A stretch of 60,014 bases of DNA from Cyanobacteria bacterium M5B4 (GTDB taxonomy: Bacteria; Cyanobacteriota; Cyanobacteriia; Pseudanabaenales; Pseudanabaenaceae): the NCBI GenBank assembly GCA_002861535.1, contig PHFO01000002.1, positions 1-60,014 of the forward strand. The letters are read 5' to 3'. The position numbers were made by a program, and so were the translations under genes. Below are positions 50,229-60,014 of the stretch, one piece after another; positions within the stretch are counted from its first letter, which is position 1; the number at the start of each line of letters is the position of its first letter. Under the pieces are notes generated by a model. The model was not told the DNA's origin, ran no database searches, and worked only from the letters and a program-made list of their open reading frames with translations.

Positions 50229-50613
50229 CTAGGAACTAGCTGCCCAGAGTAAAGAGACTTCATATTGATTAAATGTTGAATCCGCACTCACAAGTGTCAT
50301 ATCTTCTACCTGAGCTTGGGCAATCAGCATTCGGTCAAAAGGATCACGATGATGTAAAGGCAATGCAACCACCCGCAAAGCATGAGAAGCCCTAATCTCT
50401 AACGATCTAGCTCCTAGTAGAGACATAATCATCTATTGGTTCTGACAGTGGCAGCTTACCGATTGAAGCCTTAATTCCCATCTCCCAAACACTAGCAACT
50501 GAGAACCATACCTCATTCGTTTCATCCACAATTTGTTCAATCACCTTCTCACTTAACTTTTCTGGTTGAGCAAACCACCATAACCAGCATTGTGTATCTA
50601 GTAAAAGTCTCAC
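50229..50613 (-). CDS. PIN-domain toxin, VapC-like (frameshifted)
   Basis: RNase toxin of a type II toxin-antitoxin pair. First part MRLLLDTQCWLWWFAQPEKL carries the N-terminal catalytic Asp; the second part has RDPFDRMLIAQAQVEDMTLVSAD with the central acidic D and the last D-x-x-F. The two parts are in different frames, joining between about 50405 and 50425; unlike the other shifts here it requires removing one base (or adding two). Either a real inactivated toxin or a sequencing error. Antitoxin lies directly upstream with ATGA overlap. Confidence 0.75.
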
Positions 50614-50855
50614 TCCGTAACGCCCTCAAATGCAACCAAAATATCTTCTGGTAGAGGGGTATTAAAGTCGTCTGGCACAATAAATTTTCCCCGATCTTGT
50701 CCCAAGCTAGACTGTCGGTCTAAGGATGTCCGAAATGGAACAAGCTTAGCAATTGGAATACCTCGGTTTGAAATAACGATTTCCTCTCCGAGTTCCACAC
50801 GGGACAATAGCCGAGAGAAGTTGGTCTTAGCCTGATGGATATTTACAGTTTCCAT
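50610..50855 (-). CDS. Phd/YefM-family antitoxin
   Basis: 81 residues: VNIHQAKTNFSRLLSRVELGEEIVISNRGIPIAKLVP is the DNA-binding/dimer domain of Phd/YefM antitoxins; the C-terminal third (acidic, PDDFNTPLPEDI) would fold on the toxin. Its stop overlaps the PIN toxin start. Such pairs are usually autoregulated by the antitoxin at the upstream promoter; no operator was identified. The pair lies between a solo repeat end and a full MITE-like copy. Confidence 0.88.
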   Translation of the reverse strand: METVNIHQAKTNFSRLLSRVELGEEIVISNRGIPIAKLVPFRTSLDRQSSLGQDRGKFIVPDDFNTPLPEDILVAFEGVTE

Positions 50856-50919
50856 GTTCTTAAAAAACTAAGTCTACAAACTAAGTTTAGTTGCATTGAT
50901 TCTGGAAGGGCAAGTTAGT

Positions 50920-51037
50920 CAGGACTTACGCTAAGGCAAAATTCCCCTCATCTTTCAATCCCTTCTCCCATAGGGGGGAGAAGGGAAATAGATTAATTTT
51001 TTGGGAGAAGGTTTCAGAAAAAGCAACGTAAGTCCTG
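50920..51037 (-). repeat. MITE-like element, complete copy (118 bp)
   Basis: Perfect terminal inverted repeats CAGGACTTACG and CGTAAGTCCTG. The body GGCAAAATTCCCCTC..CAATCCCTTCTCCC, GGGGAGAAGGG, then GGGAGAAGGTTTCAGAAAAAGCAACG reads as the reverse complement of the copy at 1158. This is the best-preserved copy in the window. A clear target-site duplication was not seen. Confidence 0.85.
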
Positions 51038-51061
51038 TAAAACATTGAAATATCCACCGTC

Positions 51062-51691
51062 TCACAGACCGATCGATGTTAACAATTGCCTGACCCGATC
51101 GGTAATCCCTTGCCAGTCTTGGTTCTGCACTAACGATTCTGGCAGAAAATAACCGGAAATCCCCAACCCGATCGCTCCCGCTGCCAGTAGGGGGGAGGCA
51201 TTCGCGATCGTGACCCCTCCTGTCGGTATTAGGGGAATAGTGGGAAAAACTGCTCGGATAGCCTTGATATAGCTGGCACCGCCTAAGTTGGCTATGGGAA
51301 ACACCTTGATAGCATCTGCTCCCCCCTGCCAAGCCCTAAAAATCTCTGTAGGAGTAGATGCCCCGCTTACGATCGGTATACCCCTATCTCTAGCCAGGTT
51401 GACTACCTCTGGGCAATAGATGGGGGAAAATAAGAACTGACTGCCTAAGTCTAGGGCAATTTGGGCAGATTGCTTGTCGGTAATCGTGCCTACCCCTAAT
51501 AAGCAATGCCCCAGTCGGGAACGCAACACGGGAAATATTAGGTCTAACTGGGGCGTGTGATAACTAATTTCAATCAATTCAATCCCCGCCGAAGCTACAC
51601 ACTCCGTTAACTGACAAGCTATCCCTGGCTCGTCGGCACGGATGACAGCTACCACCAACGATCGCTTAAGCCTAGTGAGAAAATCAGGCAA
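51062..51691 (-). CDS. eda: KDPG/KHG aldolase
   Basis: 209-residue class I aldolase of the Entner-Doudoroff pathway, splitting 2-keto-3-deoxy-6-phosphogluconate to pyruvate and glyceraldehyde 3-phosphate. Seen: E41 in ELIEISYHT, LGVGTITD, and Schiff-base K129 in ADAIKVFPIANLGG; phosphate site IPTGGV. Its start overlaps the DUF1830 gene by eight bases. With glk it suggests that this organism can use the ED route, as reported for other cyanobacteria. Confidence 0.92.
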   Translation of the reverse strand: MPDFLTRLKRSLVVAVIRADEPGIACQLTECVASAGIELIEISYHTPQLDLIFPVLRSRLGHCLLGVGTITDKQSAQIALDLGSQFLFSPIYCPEVVNLARDRGIPIVSGASTPTEIFRAWQGGADAIKVFPIANLGGASYIKAIRAVFPTIPLIPTGGVTIANASPLLAAGAIGLGISGYFLPESLVQNQDWQGITDRVRQLLTSIGL

Positions 51692-51944
51692 CTTCTACAG
51701 CTTGGAATTGACGAATACTGTCCACACTGATAGCACGCAATTCTTCACAGGTGAAGTTATCACTGGGTAGACAGGTAACATGATCATGAATTTCCACCAG
51801 GGAATTGGGGGACGCTTGGAAGGAAATACATTGATTAGGGAACACAGTACGCTCAAAATAAGCACGGGCTTCAGCAATGCGAAGAATCTGGGGATAGGTC
51901 TCCAAATTGCGATAGGTGCAGGCTACTAAATTATTCATAATCAA
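51684..51944 (-). CDS. DUF1830 protein
   Basis: 86 residues, cyanobacteria-specific family of unknown function. The pattern AYFERTVFPNQCISFQASPN..LVEIH matches the W/YFERVVFPGQ..FEAP block of DUF1830 as I remember it. Two possible starts (51944 and 51938) are in frame. It overlaps eda by eight bases, but a functional link is not known. Confidence 0.65.
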   Translation of the reverse strand: MIMNNLVACTYRNLETYPQILRIAEARAYFERTVFPNQCISFQASPNSLVEIHDHVTCLPSDNFTCEELRAISVDSIRQFQAVEVA

Positions 51945-52028
51945 GTTTGTTTTAATTGCTAATAAATCTACATCTAACTTGAGCTAATACTTGGTATACT
52001 GTAACACTTTTTTAAGTTTTTCTAGAAT

Positions 52029-52682
52029 TTATATCTTGGGACGGAGTTGGCGCAACAATTCCTTAAAACTATCGCGGCGTAGGTAGGGGTAATCACTGAC
52101 CCACAAGCGTAACTTGGGGATGTAGGCATCGCTGGTAAAGCGGCTGATGCGTTGAAATTTGGGGTCGGCGGCAAAAATCACTAAACAAATAGTTTGATCG
52201 GGTTCAATCCGTTTATATCCCCTTTGCAGGGGTACCCGATAGTTCAGGACAAGATTATTATCATCTCCTAGTTCCAGGTTAATAAAGCTCTCTGTGCTGT
52301 AACTAACTTCTAGTCTCCCCCGATCGTCTACATTTTCCTGTTTGGTGGAGACTTCCTCCGATAGGTAACAGTCATCGATCGTGGCATACCAGAGGGCGGC
52401 GTAGGGGTATTTACGCAGTTGGGCATTTCTTACCATTGCCATGGGCACAGGGGCTAACAACCAATAAAAAGCGCCCAATGCCCCTACCAAGAAGACGACT
52501 AGTTCCCAGAAGGTGCCAATAAAGCGGAAGTGGAGCACCCAAGCGATCGTGGCTACCGCTACAGAAATGAGAATACGTCGGAATAGGTCGAGTCCGTCGC
52601 CCCAATAATAGTTGTATTGATCGCGGGTAGGGATCGGGGGCAGGATTTGATCTAGTTGGGGACGTTTGAGGGGTAGGAGCAT
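52029..52682 (-). CDS. conserved cyanobacterial membrane protein
   Basis: 217 residues. Two membrane helices at about 35-55 and 58-78 (ILISVAVATIAWVL, FWELVVFLVGALGAFYWLLAP), then a soluble beta-rich region (LEVSYSTESFINLELGDDNNLVLNYRVPL). Related cyanobacterial proteins have been annotated, without good basis, as phosphate permease; the sequence supports only a membrane-anchored protein. No clear operon partner. Confidence 0.65.
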   Translation of the reverse strand: MLLPLKRPQLDQILPPIPTRDQYNYYWGDGLDLFRRILISVAVATIAWVLHFRFIGTFWELVVFLVGALGAFYWLLAPVPMAMVRNAQLRKYPYAALWYATIDDCYLSEEVSTKQENVDDRGRLEVSYSTESFINLELGDDNNLVLNYRVPLQRGYKRIEPDQTICLVIFAADPKFQRISRFTSDAYIPKLRLWVSDYPYLRRDSFKELLRQLRPKI

Positions 52683-52750
52683 GATAAATCAGGACTTTTA
52701 TCCATTATTCTCTGTCATTCAACCTCAACTAATCTAAATCATAACAGGAC

Positions 52751-52838
52751 TAGGACTTACGTTGCTTTTTCGGAAACCTTCTCCCAAAAAGGGAGAGGGG
52801 ATTAGAAAAAACCGATCTGCTTTCCTTCTTCCCCTTGT
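52751..52838 (+). repeat. half copy of the MITE-like element
   Basis: TAGGACTTACGTTGCTTTTT, CGGAAACCTTCTCCC and AAAAAGGGAGAGGGGATTAGAAAAAA match the 1158 and 3529 copies up to CTTCCTTCTTCCCC; then the sequence switches to the TnpB remnant. The right terminal repeat is missing. Confidence 0.7.
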
Positions 52839-52981
52839 GGGGTGAACGACTCCCGACACTCATCTTCGTTGAGTAAGTACAACTCAGATAGAGAGTGGGC
52901 TTCACGCTTCATCGACTTGTTTGTAACAGAGGTCTCAGCAAGCGGAGACAAATCAGGGAAACTCTCCAGAGATTTGATATA
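52802..52981 (-). pseudogene. TnpB C-terminal remnant of an IS200/IS605 element
   Basis: A 59-codon open frame without a start codon reads ..FPDLSPLAETSVTNKSMKREAHSL.., the typical extreme C-terminus of cyanobacterial TnpB proteins, as I recall. TnpB is the RNA-guided nuclease encoded by IS200/IS605 elements. The RuvC and zinc-finger domains are absent, so it is not functional. Its last codons run into the half MITE-like element. Confidence 0.65.
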
Positions 52982-53030
52982 TCATAGGCGGCTTTCATCC
53001 CGATACTCACCCTGCGGGTAGAGTGCGGGG
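52841..53030 (-). ncRNA. omega-RNA-like right end of a TnpB element (decayed)
   Basis: On the reverse strand the TnpB remnant overlaps a structured end: AAGCCCACTCTC.. pairs with ..GAGTGTCGGGAGTCGTTCAC, enclosing a nested GTTG/CAAC hairpin, ending at about 52841. This is the shape of TnpB right ends, where the omega-RNA scaffold overlaps the 3' end of the gene. A second hairpin ACTC-CCC/GGG-GAGT lies at 53005-53024 upstream. The flanking, guide-equivalent sequence would be the half MITE-like copy. No TnpA or intact TnpB is nearby. Whether it is transcribed is unknown. Confidence 0.5.
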
Positions 53031-53071
53031 CTTTAACTAAACTGGGTTTTCTCCCAGAGTAACGATCGTAA

Positions 53072-53983
53072 CTAATCTTGGGTATTTTGCACTGCTTTGG
53101 CGTTGCGGTGCCATTGCTTTAGTTTGATCCGTCTTAGGGCAGAGGCGGTAAAGCGCTGCTCCCATTGGGCGGGGGTGAGTTCAATTAAATCTTGGATTGG
53201 GGGGTTGAGATTGGCGCTATAGGGCTGAAATTCTCCGATCGGGGTGACCTGGGCAAAGCGTTGATTCCAGGGACAGACATCTTGACAAATGTCGCAGCCC
53301 GCTACCCAGTTTTGCAGATGGGGCACAATTTCGGGGGGGAGGGTCTCCGATCGGTTTTCGATCGTGTGGTAAGCGATACATTTGCGGGCATCGACAACAA
53401 AGGGAGCCACGATCGCCTGGGTGGGGCAGGCACTGATGCAACGGGTGCAGGTGCCGCAGTATTGTCTGTGTCTCCGATCGGGTTGCAGTTCTAGGGTGGT
53501 GAGGACTTCACCTAAAAACAGCCAGGAGCCGTAGTCTTTGGTGATCAGGTTGCTATGTTTGCCGATCCAGCCGATGCCCGCCCGCTCTGCCCAGGCTTTT
53601 TCGGCGATCGGGGCGGTATCGACGTAATAGCGCGCCCCGCAGCCCGTTTGGGCGATGAGCCAGTCTGCTAGTTTTTGTAATTTTTTGCCCAATACTTTGT
53701 GGTAGTCTCTGCCCCAGCCGTAGCGGGAAATTTTCGCCCGATCGTTTTGGTGCAAGTGGGGCGTGTAGTAGTTGAGGGCAAGGCTAATTACGGATTTTAC
53801 GCCAGGGAGCATTTGCCTAATATCCTGGCGCTTGGGGTTTGCCATCCATGCCATGTCAGCGTGGAAACCCCGATCGAGCCAATCTTGCAGTCGTTGTGCT
53901 TCTTCTCCGGAAATCGCCTCAGCAATTCCTACCTTAGTAAAACCAAGACTGAGGGCATAGTCCTTGACCGCTTGGCTGTCCAT
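53072..53983 (-). CDS. queG: epoxyqueuosine reductase
   Basis: Last step of queuosine tRNA modification; cobalamin and [4Fe-4S] enzyme. About 303 residues from the ATG at 53983. Seen: LGFTKVGIAEA at the start, RYGWGRDYHKVLGKKL, DTAPIAEKAWAERAGIGWIGKHSN, then two ferredoxin-type clusters CGTCTRCISACP and CDICQDVCPWN. The frame continues to 54034, but that would overlap fabH by 47 bases; AGGAGG abuts the chosen ATG, an unusually short spacing. Last gene of the gyrB cluster. Confidence 0.93.
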   Translation of the reverse strand: MDSQAVKDYALSLGFTKVGIAEAISGEEAQRLQDWLDRGFHADMAWMANPKRQDIRQMLPGVKSVISLALNYYTPHLHQNDRAKISRYGWGRDYHKVLGKKLQKLADWLIAQTGCGARYYVDTAPIAEKAWAERAGIGWIGKHSNLITKDYGSWLFLGEVLTTLELQPDRRHRQYCGTCTRCISACPTQAIVAPFVVDARKCIAYHTIENRSETLPPEIVPHLQNWVAGCDICQDVCPWNQRFAQVTPIGEFQPYSANLNPPIQDLIELTPAQWEQRFTASALRRIKLKQWHRNAKAVQNTQD

Positions 53984-53987
53984 CCTC

Positions 53988-54932
53988 CTAGCCCCACTGA
54001 AATAGGACACCGCCCCAACTGAGTCCCGCCCCAAAACCTACCGCCATGATCTTGTCCCCTGGTTTAATTTGCCCCGATCGGGCGTAGTCATCCAGGGCGA
54101 GGGGAATAGAAGCCGCCGAAGTATTCCCCACCTGGGCGATATTGCTGACCATTTTGTGGGGAGCCACTCCCAACCGCAGCGCCACGGCATCCATAATGCG
54201 CTGATTCGCCTGATGGAGAATATACCAATCGACATCCTGGGGCTGATGGTGACTTTTGGCTAAAATCTCCTCGATCGTTTCCGGTACCTTAGTCACCGCA
54301 AAGCGATACACTTCTTTCCCGTTCATAAAAATGGGCGCAAAGCCAGACCGATCGGGGGCATAGGGCAGATTTAATAAACCTCCCCCCTTACCATCCGTCG
54401 CCATGGCAAAGCCCAACAAATTATCCCTACTGTGACTACTTACCAGCACTGCCCCCGCCCCATCGCCGAACAAGATACAGGTACCGCGGTCCTGCCAATC
54501 CACCCAACGGGAAAGCACATCGGCACCTACCACTAAAATATGGCGAAAAGTCCCCGATCGGATAAACTGCGCCGCCGTAATCACACCAAACACAAACCCC
54601 GAACAAGCCGCGGTTAAATCGAAGGCTACCGATCGGTACGCCCCTAAACCCTGCTGAATCTGCGCCGCCGAGCCAAACAGGTCATCGGGGGTAGAGGAAG
54701 TCAACAAAATTAAATCCACCTCGATCGGTGCCACCCCAGTAGATGCTAGAGCTTGCCTAGAGGCTTCCAGGGCGAGAGCAACTAAACTGCCGCTGCCATT
54801 GACAACTACTCGGCGTTCTTTGATTCCGGTGCGTGTCACAATCCACTCATCGGAGGTATCTACTTGTTGGGCTAACTGCTCGTTCGTAATAATTTGCGGG
54901 GGTAAAGCCCCCCCATGACCCCAAATGCGCAT
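53988..54932 (-). CDS. fabH: beta-ketoacyl-ACP synthase III
   Basis: Starts fatty acid synthesis by condensing acetyl-CoA with malonyl-ACP. 314 residues. Catalytic triad visible: C110 in LTAACSGFVFG, H240 in ILHQANQRIM, N270 in VGNTSAAS. VDTSDEWIVTRTGIKERR near the N-terminus is typical. The start lacks a few residues of the usual N-terminal strand. It follows plsX by two bases, the classic plsX-fabH pair. Confidence 0.96.
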   Translation of the reverse strand: MRIWGHGGALPPQIITNEQLAQQVDTSDEWIVTRTGIKERRVVVNGSGSLVALALEASRQALASTGVAPIEVDLILLTSSTPDDLFGSAAQIQQGLGAYRSVAFDLTAACSGFVFGVITAAQFIRSGTFRHILVVGADVLSRWVDWQDRGTCILFGDGAGAVLVSSHSRDNLLGFAMATDGKGGGLLNLPYAPDRSGFAPIFMNGKEVYRFAVTKVPETIEEILAKSHHQPQDVDWYILHQANQRIMDAVALRLGVAPHKMVSNIAQVGNTSAASIPLALDDYARSGQIKPGDKIMAVGFGAGLSWGGVLFQWG

Positions 54933-54934
54933 GA

Positions 54935-55978
54935 CTATTCCGACAATACCGGGGTCTGTAAAGCCTGTTGCAGTTGGTCGAGCACTTGATTTTGCACCGC
55001 CTCCCGTGCCACCCGGATCGAACTACACAAACCAGGAGCCTTGGAACTGCCATGCCCGATCACACAGATGCCCCGCACCCCCAACAGCAAGCCGCCGCCG
55101 TACTCCGCATAATCCATCCGCTCCTTTACCCTGCCTAAGTTAGAGCGTAAAACAGCACAACCCAGCTGTCCCTGCCAGCCCCTGGGCAGTTCCTCTTTGA
55201 GAATTTGCATTGCCACCAGACCCACACCTTCAGCAAACTTGAGCAAGACATTCCCCGTAAAGCCATCACAGACAATCACATCAAACTTACCCGACATCAC
55301 ATCCCTGCCTTCAGCGTTACCAATAAAGGGTAAATTTCCTTGCTGTTGTAACAACTGATGGACTTGCAGCGCCAAGTCGTTGCCCTTGCAGGCTTCTTCG
55401 CCGATGTTTAGTAGACCTAGTTTGGGTTCTTTTACCCCCAATGCCAAGCGACTGAACAACACCCCCATGGTGGCGAATTGGCACAAAAATTTGGGACGAC
55501 AATCCACATTAGCTCCCACATCTAGCAGGAGCACCGGCTTGTGGGGAATAAGGGTCGGCAACAACGCCCCGATCGCCGGTCGATCGACCCCAGGCAATCT
55601 CCCTAATTTGAGCAGAGCGGATGCCATGGCTGCCCCTGTATGCCCCGCGGATACCACTGCTTCCGCTTCGCCCCGTTTCAGCAAATCCATCACCACATTG
55701 ATGGAAGCCTTCGCTTTTTTGCGGATACCATCGAGGGGTTCTTCGTGCATATCAATTTGCCCCTCCGCCTCCACGATCGTAATTTTGTTTGCCCTTGGCG
55801 GTAAAAACTGTTTAATTCGCGTACCTTCCCCCACCAGGAGAATCTCTAAGTCATAACGATCGACTGCCAGCACTGCGCCAGCCACGATTTCCCCAGGAGC
55901 GTGATCGCCCCCCATTGCGTCTACTGCAATTCGCACTTGTTTTTTGATTGTCCACAACTGCCCTTGGCATCTTACCAT
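54935..55978 (-). CDS. plsX: phosphate acyltransferase PlsX
   Basis: Makes acyl-phosphate from acyl-ACP for phospholipid synthesis. 347 residues from the ATG at 55978; AVDAMGGDHAPGEIV is the N-terminal signature, and the start could be a few codons later. GHTGAAMASALLKLGRL, DVGANVDC and VCDGFTGNVLLKFAEG are conserved. It sits 31 bases after argS and two before fabH. Confidence 0.94.
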   Translation of the reverse strand: MVRCQGQLWTIKKQVRIAVDAMGGDHAPGEIVAGAVLAVDRYDLEILLVGEGTRIKQFLPPRANKITIVEAEGQIDMHEEPLDGIRKKAKASINVVMDLLKRGEAEAVVSAGHTGAAMASALLKLGRLPGVDRPAIGALLPTLIPHKPVLLLDVGANVDCRPKFLCQFATMGVLFSRLALGVKEPKLGLLNIGEEACKGNDLALQVHQLLQQQGNLPFIGNAEGRDVMSGKFDVIVCDGFTGNVLLKFAEGVGLVAMQILKEELPRGWQGQLGCAVLRSNLGRVKERMDYAEYGGGLLLGVRGICVIGHGSSKAPGLCSSIRVAREAVQNQVLDQLQQALQTPVLSE

Positions 55979-56009
55979 GCTAGGACACAAAATCTGCCTA
56001 CAGGAGAGA

Positions 56010-57732
56010 TTACATTTTCTCTAAAACATTTATACCCAATAAATTTAAGCCAATTTTTAAGGTGTTTGCCGTAATTTCACACAGACTTAAACGGCTATTG
56101 CGATCGGTTTCTGCCGCCTGCAAAATGGGACATTGATCATAAAACTGATTAAATTTTTGGCTCAATTCAAACAGGTATTGACAGAGACGACTAGGCATTA
56201 AATCCTCAGCTACTGTTTCAATGACTTCGACAAATTGCAGGAGGTGTTTGGCCAAAATGATCTCTGCCGGATGCTTTATTTGTAGGGGTTGCCCCCGCTC
56301 GATCGCCACATCAGACTTGCGTCCGATGCCCTGGATACGCACATAGGCGTAGAGTAAATAGGGGGCAGTATTGCCCTGGAGGGACAGCATTTTATCGAAA
56401 CTAAAGATGTAGTTACTATTGCGATTTTGGGCAAGGTCTGCATACTTGACCGCGGCAATACCAATTACTTGAGCTACCTGTTGTTTGAACTCTAAACTGG
56501 CATCGGGACTCCGACTATTTATATCAGCAAAAGCCCGATCGACTGCTTCCTTTAATAACTCCTTGAGGGCAACGGTATCCCCCGATCGGGTCTTAAATTT
56601 TTGCCGTCCTCCCCCAGCACCAAACCAAAGGGGACATGGACGACGGAGACTGCATCGGTTAACCAGCCCGCCCGCCGCGCCACCTGAAACACCTGGGCAA
56701 AATGATCCGCCTGCCCACTGTCGGTGACATAGATAATGCGATCGGCGCGATCGACATTGATGCGATAGCGGAGAGCCGCTAAGTCTGTAGTAGCGTAGTT
56801 GTAACCACCGTCCGACTTCTGCACAATTAAAGGCAGAGTTTCCCCTTCTTTATTTAGATAACCTTCTAAAAAGACGCACTTTGCCCCTTCGTCTTCCTGT
56901 AAAAGACCAATCTTTTCTAGGTCTGTCACTACGTCTGCCAAAAAAGGATTGTAAAAAGATTCGCCTCTTTCTTCTAACTTTACCCCTAAAATTTCATAGA
57001 TTTTGGCAAACTCGCGCCGTGACTGCTCGCATAACAACTGCCAGGCTTGTCTTGCTCTTGGTTCTCCCGACTGTAAATCGACGACAGCAAGACGCGATCG
57101 TTCTTTGAATTCTTCGTCTTGATCAAAACGTTGTTTGGCAGCGCGATAAAAGTTGACTAAATCTCCCAACGCCAAAGCCTCCGATCGGGTCAGAGCTTCC
57201 GGGAAATTATCCTGCAAATGGGTGATCAACATGCCAAACTGAGTGCCCCAGTCCCCCACATGGTTTAAGCGCAGGACATGATGCCCTTGAAATTCCAGTA
57301 TTTTGGCGATACAGTCCCCTAAAATTGTCGATCGTAGATGCCCTACGTGCATTTCTTTGGCGATGTTAGGACTAGAAAAATCGACAATCACCCTCTGGGG
57401 CTGGCTCACCAGTGGTATCCCCAGCCGATCGTCCGTCAGCATTTTGGTCAATTCTTGGTTAATAAAATCCAATTTTAGGCGCAAGTTAATAAAGCCAGGA
57501 CCCTCGATCGTGGGCGGCTCCGCCATATCATTTACCTCTAACCGATCGATAATTTTTGCGCTACATCCCTTGGCTTCATCCCTAATTTCTTCCCCAAACC
57601 CATGGCATCATTACATTGATAGTCGCCAAACTTTGGGTCTTTAGCCACCGTCACCTGGGGGTTAATTTCTAGGGCAAATTCCGCCCAGACCGCTTGCTGA
57701 AATCGAGATTTTAATTGCGATAGCACTGACAT
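56010..57732 (-). CDS. argS: arginyl-tRNA synthetase (two frameshifts)
   Basis: Class I aminoacyl-tRNA synthetase. N-terminal additional domain ([18 protein letters not shown]), class I HxGH in [47 protein letters not shown], and the C-terminal anticodon-binding DALR domain ([21 protein letters not shown]). Frame shifts occur at a T5 tract 57553-57557 (one A on the coding strand restores [12 protein letters not shown]) and at T5 56598-56602 (one A restores [19 protein letters not shown]). Both are one-base losses in an essential gene; errors are likely. Start one base after the gyrB stop. Confidence 0.94.
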
Positions 57733-57733
57733 A

Positions 57734-60014
<2,281 letters not shown>

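Larger units (their letters stand above)
52683..53071. other. intergenic region made of a half repeat and an IS200/IS605 remnant
   Basis: This space between the two-helix membrane protein and queG is almost wholly mobile-element debris: a half MITE-like copy (52751-52838), a TnpB C-terminal/omega-RNA-like remnant (52802-53035), and about 35 bases that abut queG. No other gene is seen. Confidence 0.6.

Noticed and set aside
50856-51061. CRISPR-like spaced repeats near the toxin-antitoxin pair
   Set aside because: The repeated words are the two ends of one inverted-repeat element, not direct repeats with regular spacers.

Overview
The window is a piece of a cyanobacterial chromosome. It carries genes for RuBisCO activase, the photosystem II subunit CyanoQ, heme oxygenase (bilin synthesis), zeta-carotene desaturase and DUF1830, and it is densely sprinkled with the hexamer CGATCG, the core of the cyanobacterial HIP1 repeat. 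No rRNA, tRNA or CRISPR array was seen. I cannot name the genus from the sequence alone.

Layout. 0-7 kb: rca convergent with transketolase, then psbQ, a small membrane protein, ho1, prmC and an SDR gene. 6.7-13.7 kb: a REC-EAL c-di-GMP phosphodiesterase; a forward cluster of coiled-coil gene, ruvA, glk and hisI; a reverse cluster of crhR-type helicase, MFS transporter and GNAT. 14-18.5 kb: infB and crtQ (zds). 18.7-29.7 kb: a long reverse-strand ribosomal protein operon, rplC to rplO, then secY, adk, infA and a small unknown gene. The usual rpmJ-rpsM-rpsK-rpoA-rplQ tail is absent. 29.8-41.9 kb: dnaJ, then a chemosensory operon that resembles the Pix/Ptx phototaxis loci: response regulator, a coiled-coil protein, CheW, a soluble chemoreceptor with six cyanobacteriochrome-like GAF domains, a 628-residue coiled-coil protein, a CheA-REC hybrid and a second CheW. 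This is the most interesting system here. 42-53 kb: a more accessory stretch with pyruvate dehydrogenase E2 and Maf, an AEC transporter, a FemAB-like protein, a PPIase/ExbB/GTPase cluster, a toxin-antitoxin pair, KDPG aldolase and DUF1830. It is littered with copies of a short inverted-repeat element and contains an IS200/IS605 (TnpB) remnant. 53-59.7 kb: a tight reverse operon gyrB-argS-plsX-fabH-queG.

The genes cover carbon fixation (rca, tkt), sugar use through glucokinase and the Entner-Doudoroff aldolase (glk, eda), pigment synthesis (ho1, crtQ), translation and protein export (ribosomal operon, secY, infA, infB), lipid initiation (plsX, fabH), and a motility or phototaxis signalling array whose bilin chromophores, if bound, would derive from the heme oxygenase pathway.

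Quality caveat. At least eight genes, including single-copy essentials (infB, secY, argS, ho1), are interrupted by single-base shifts, most of them one-base losses in homopolymers (A6, T4-T5, C8). This looks like homopolymer undercalling in the sequence, not biology. I give such genes as whole spans and mark the shift positions.
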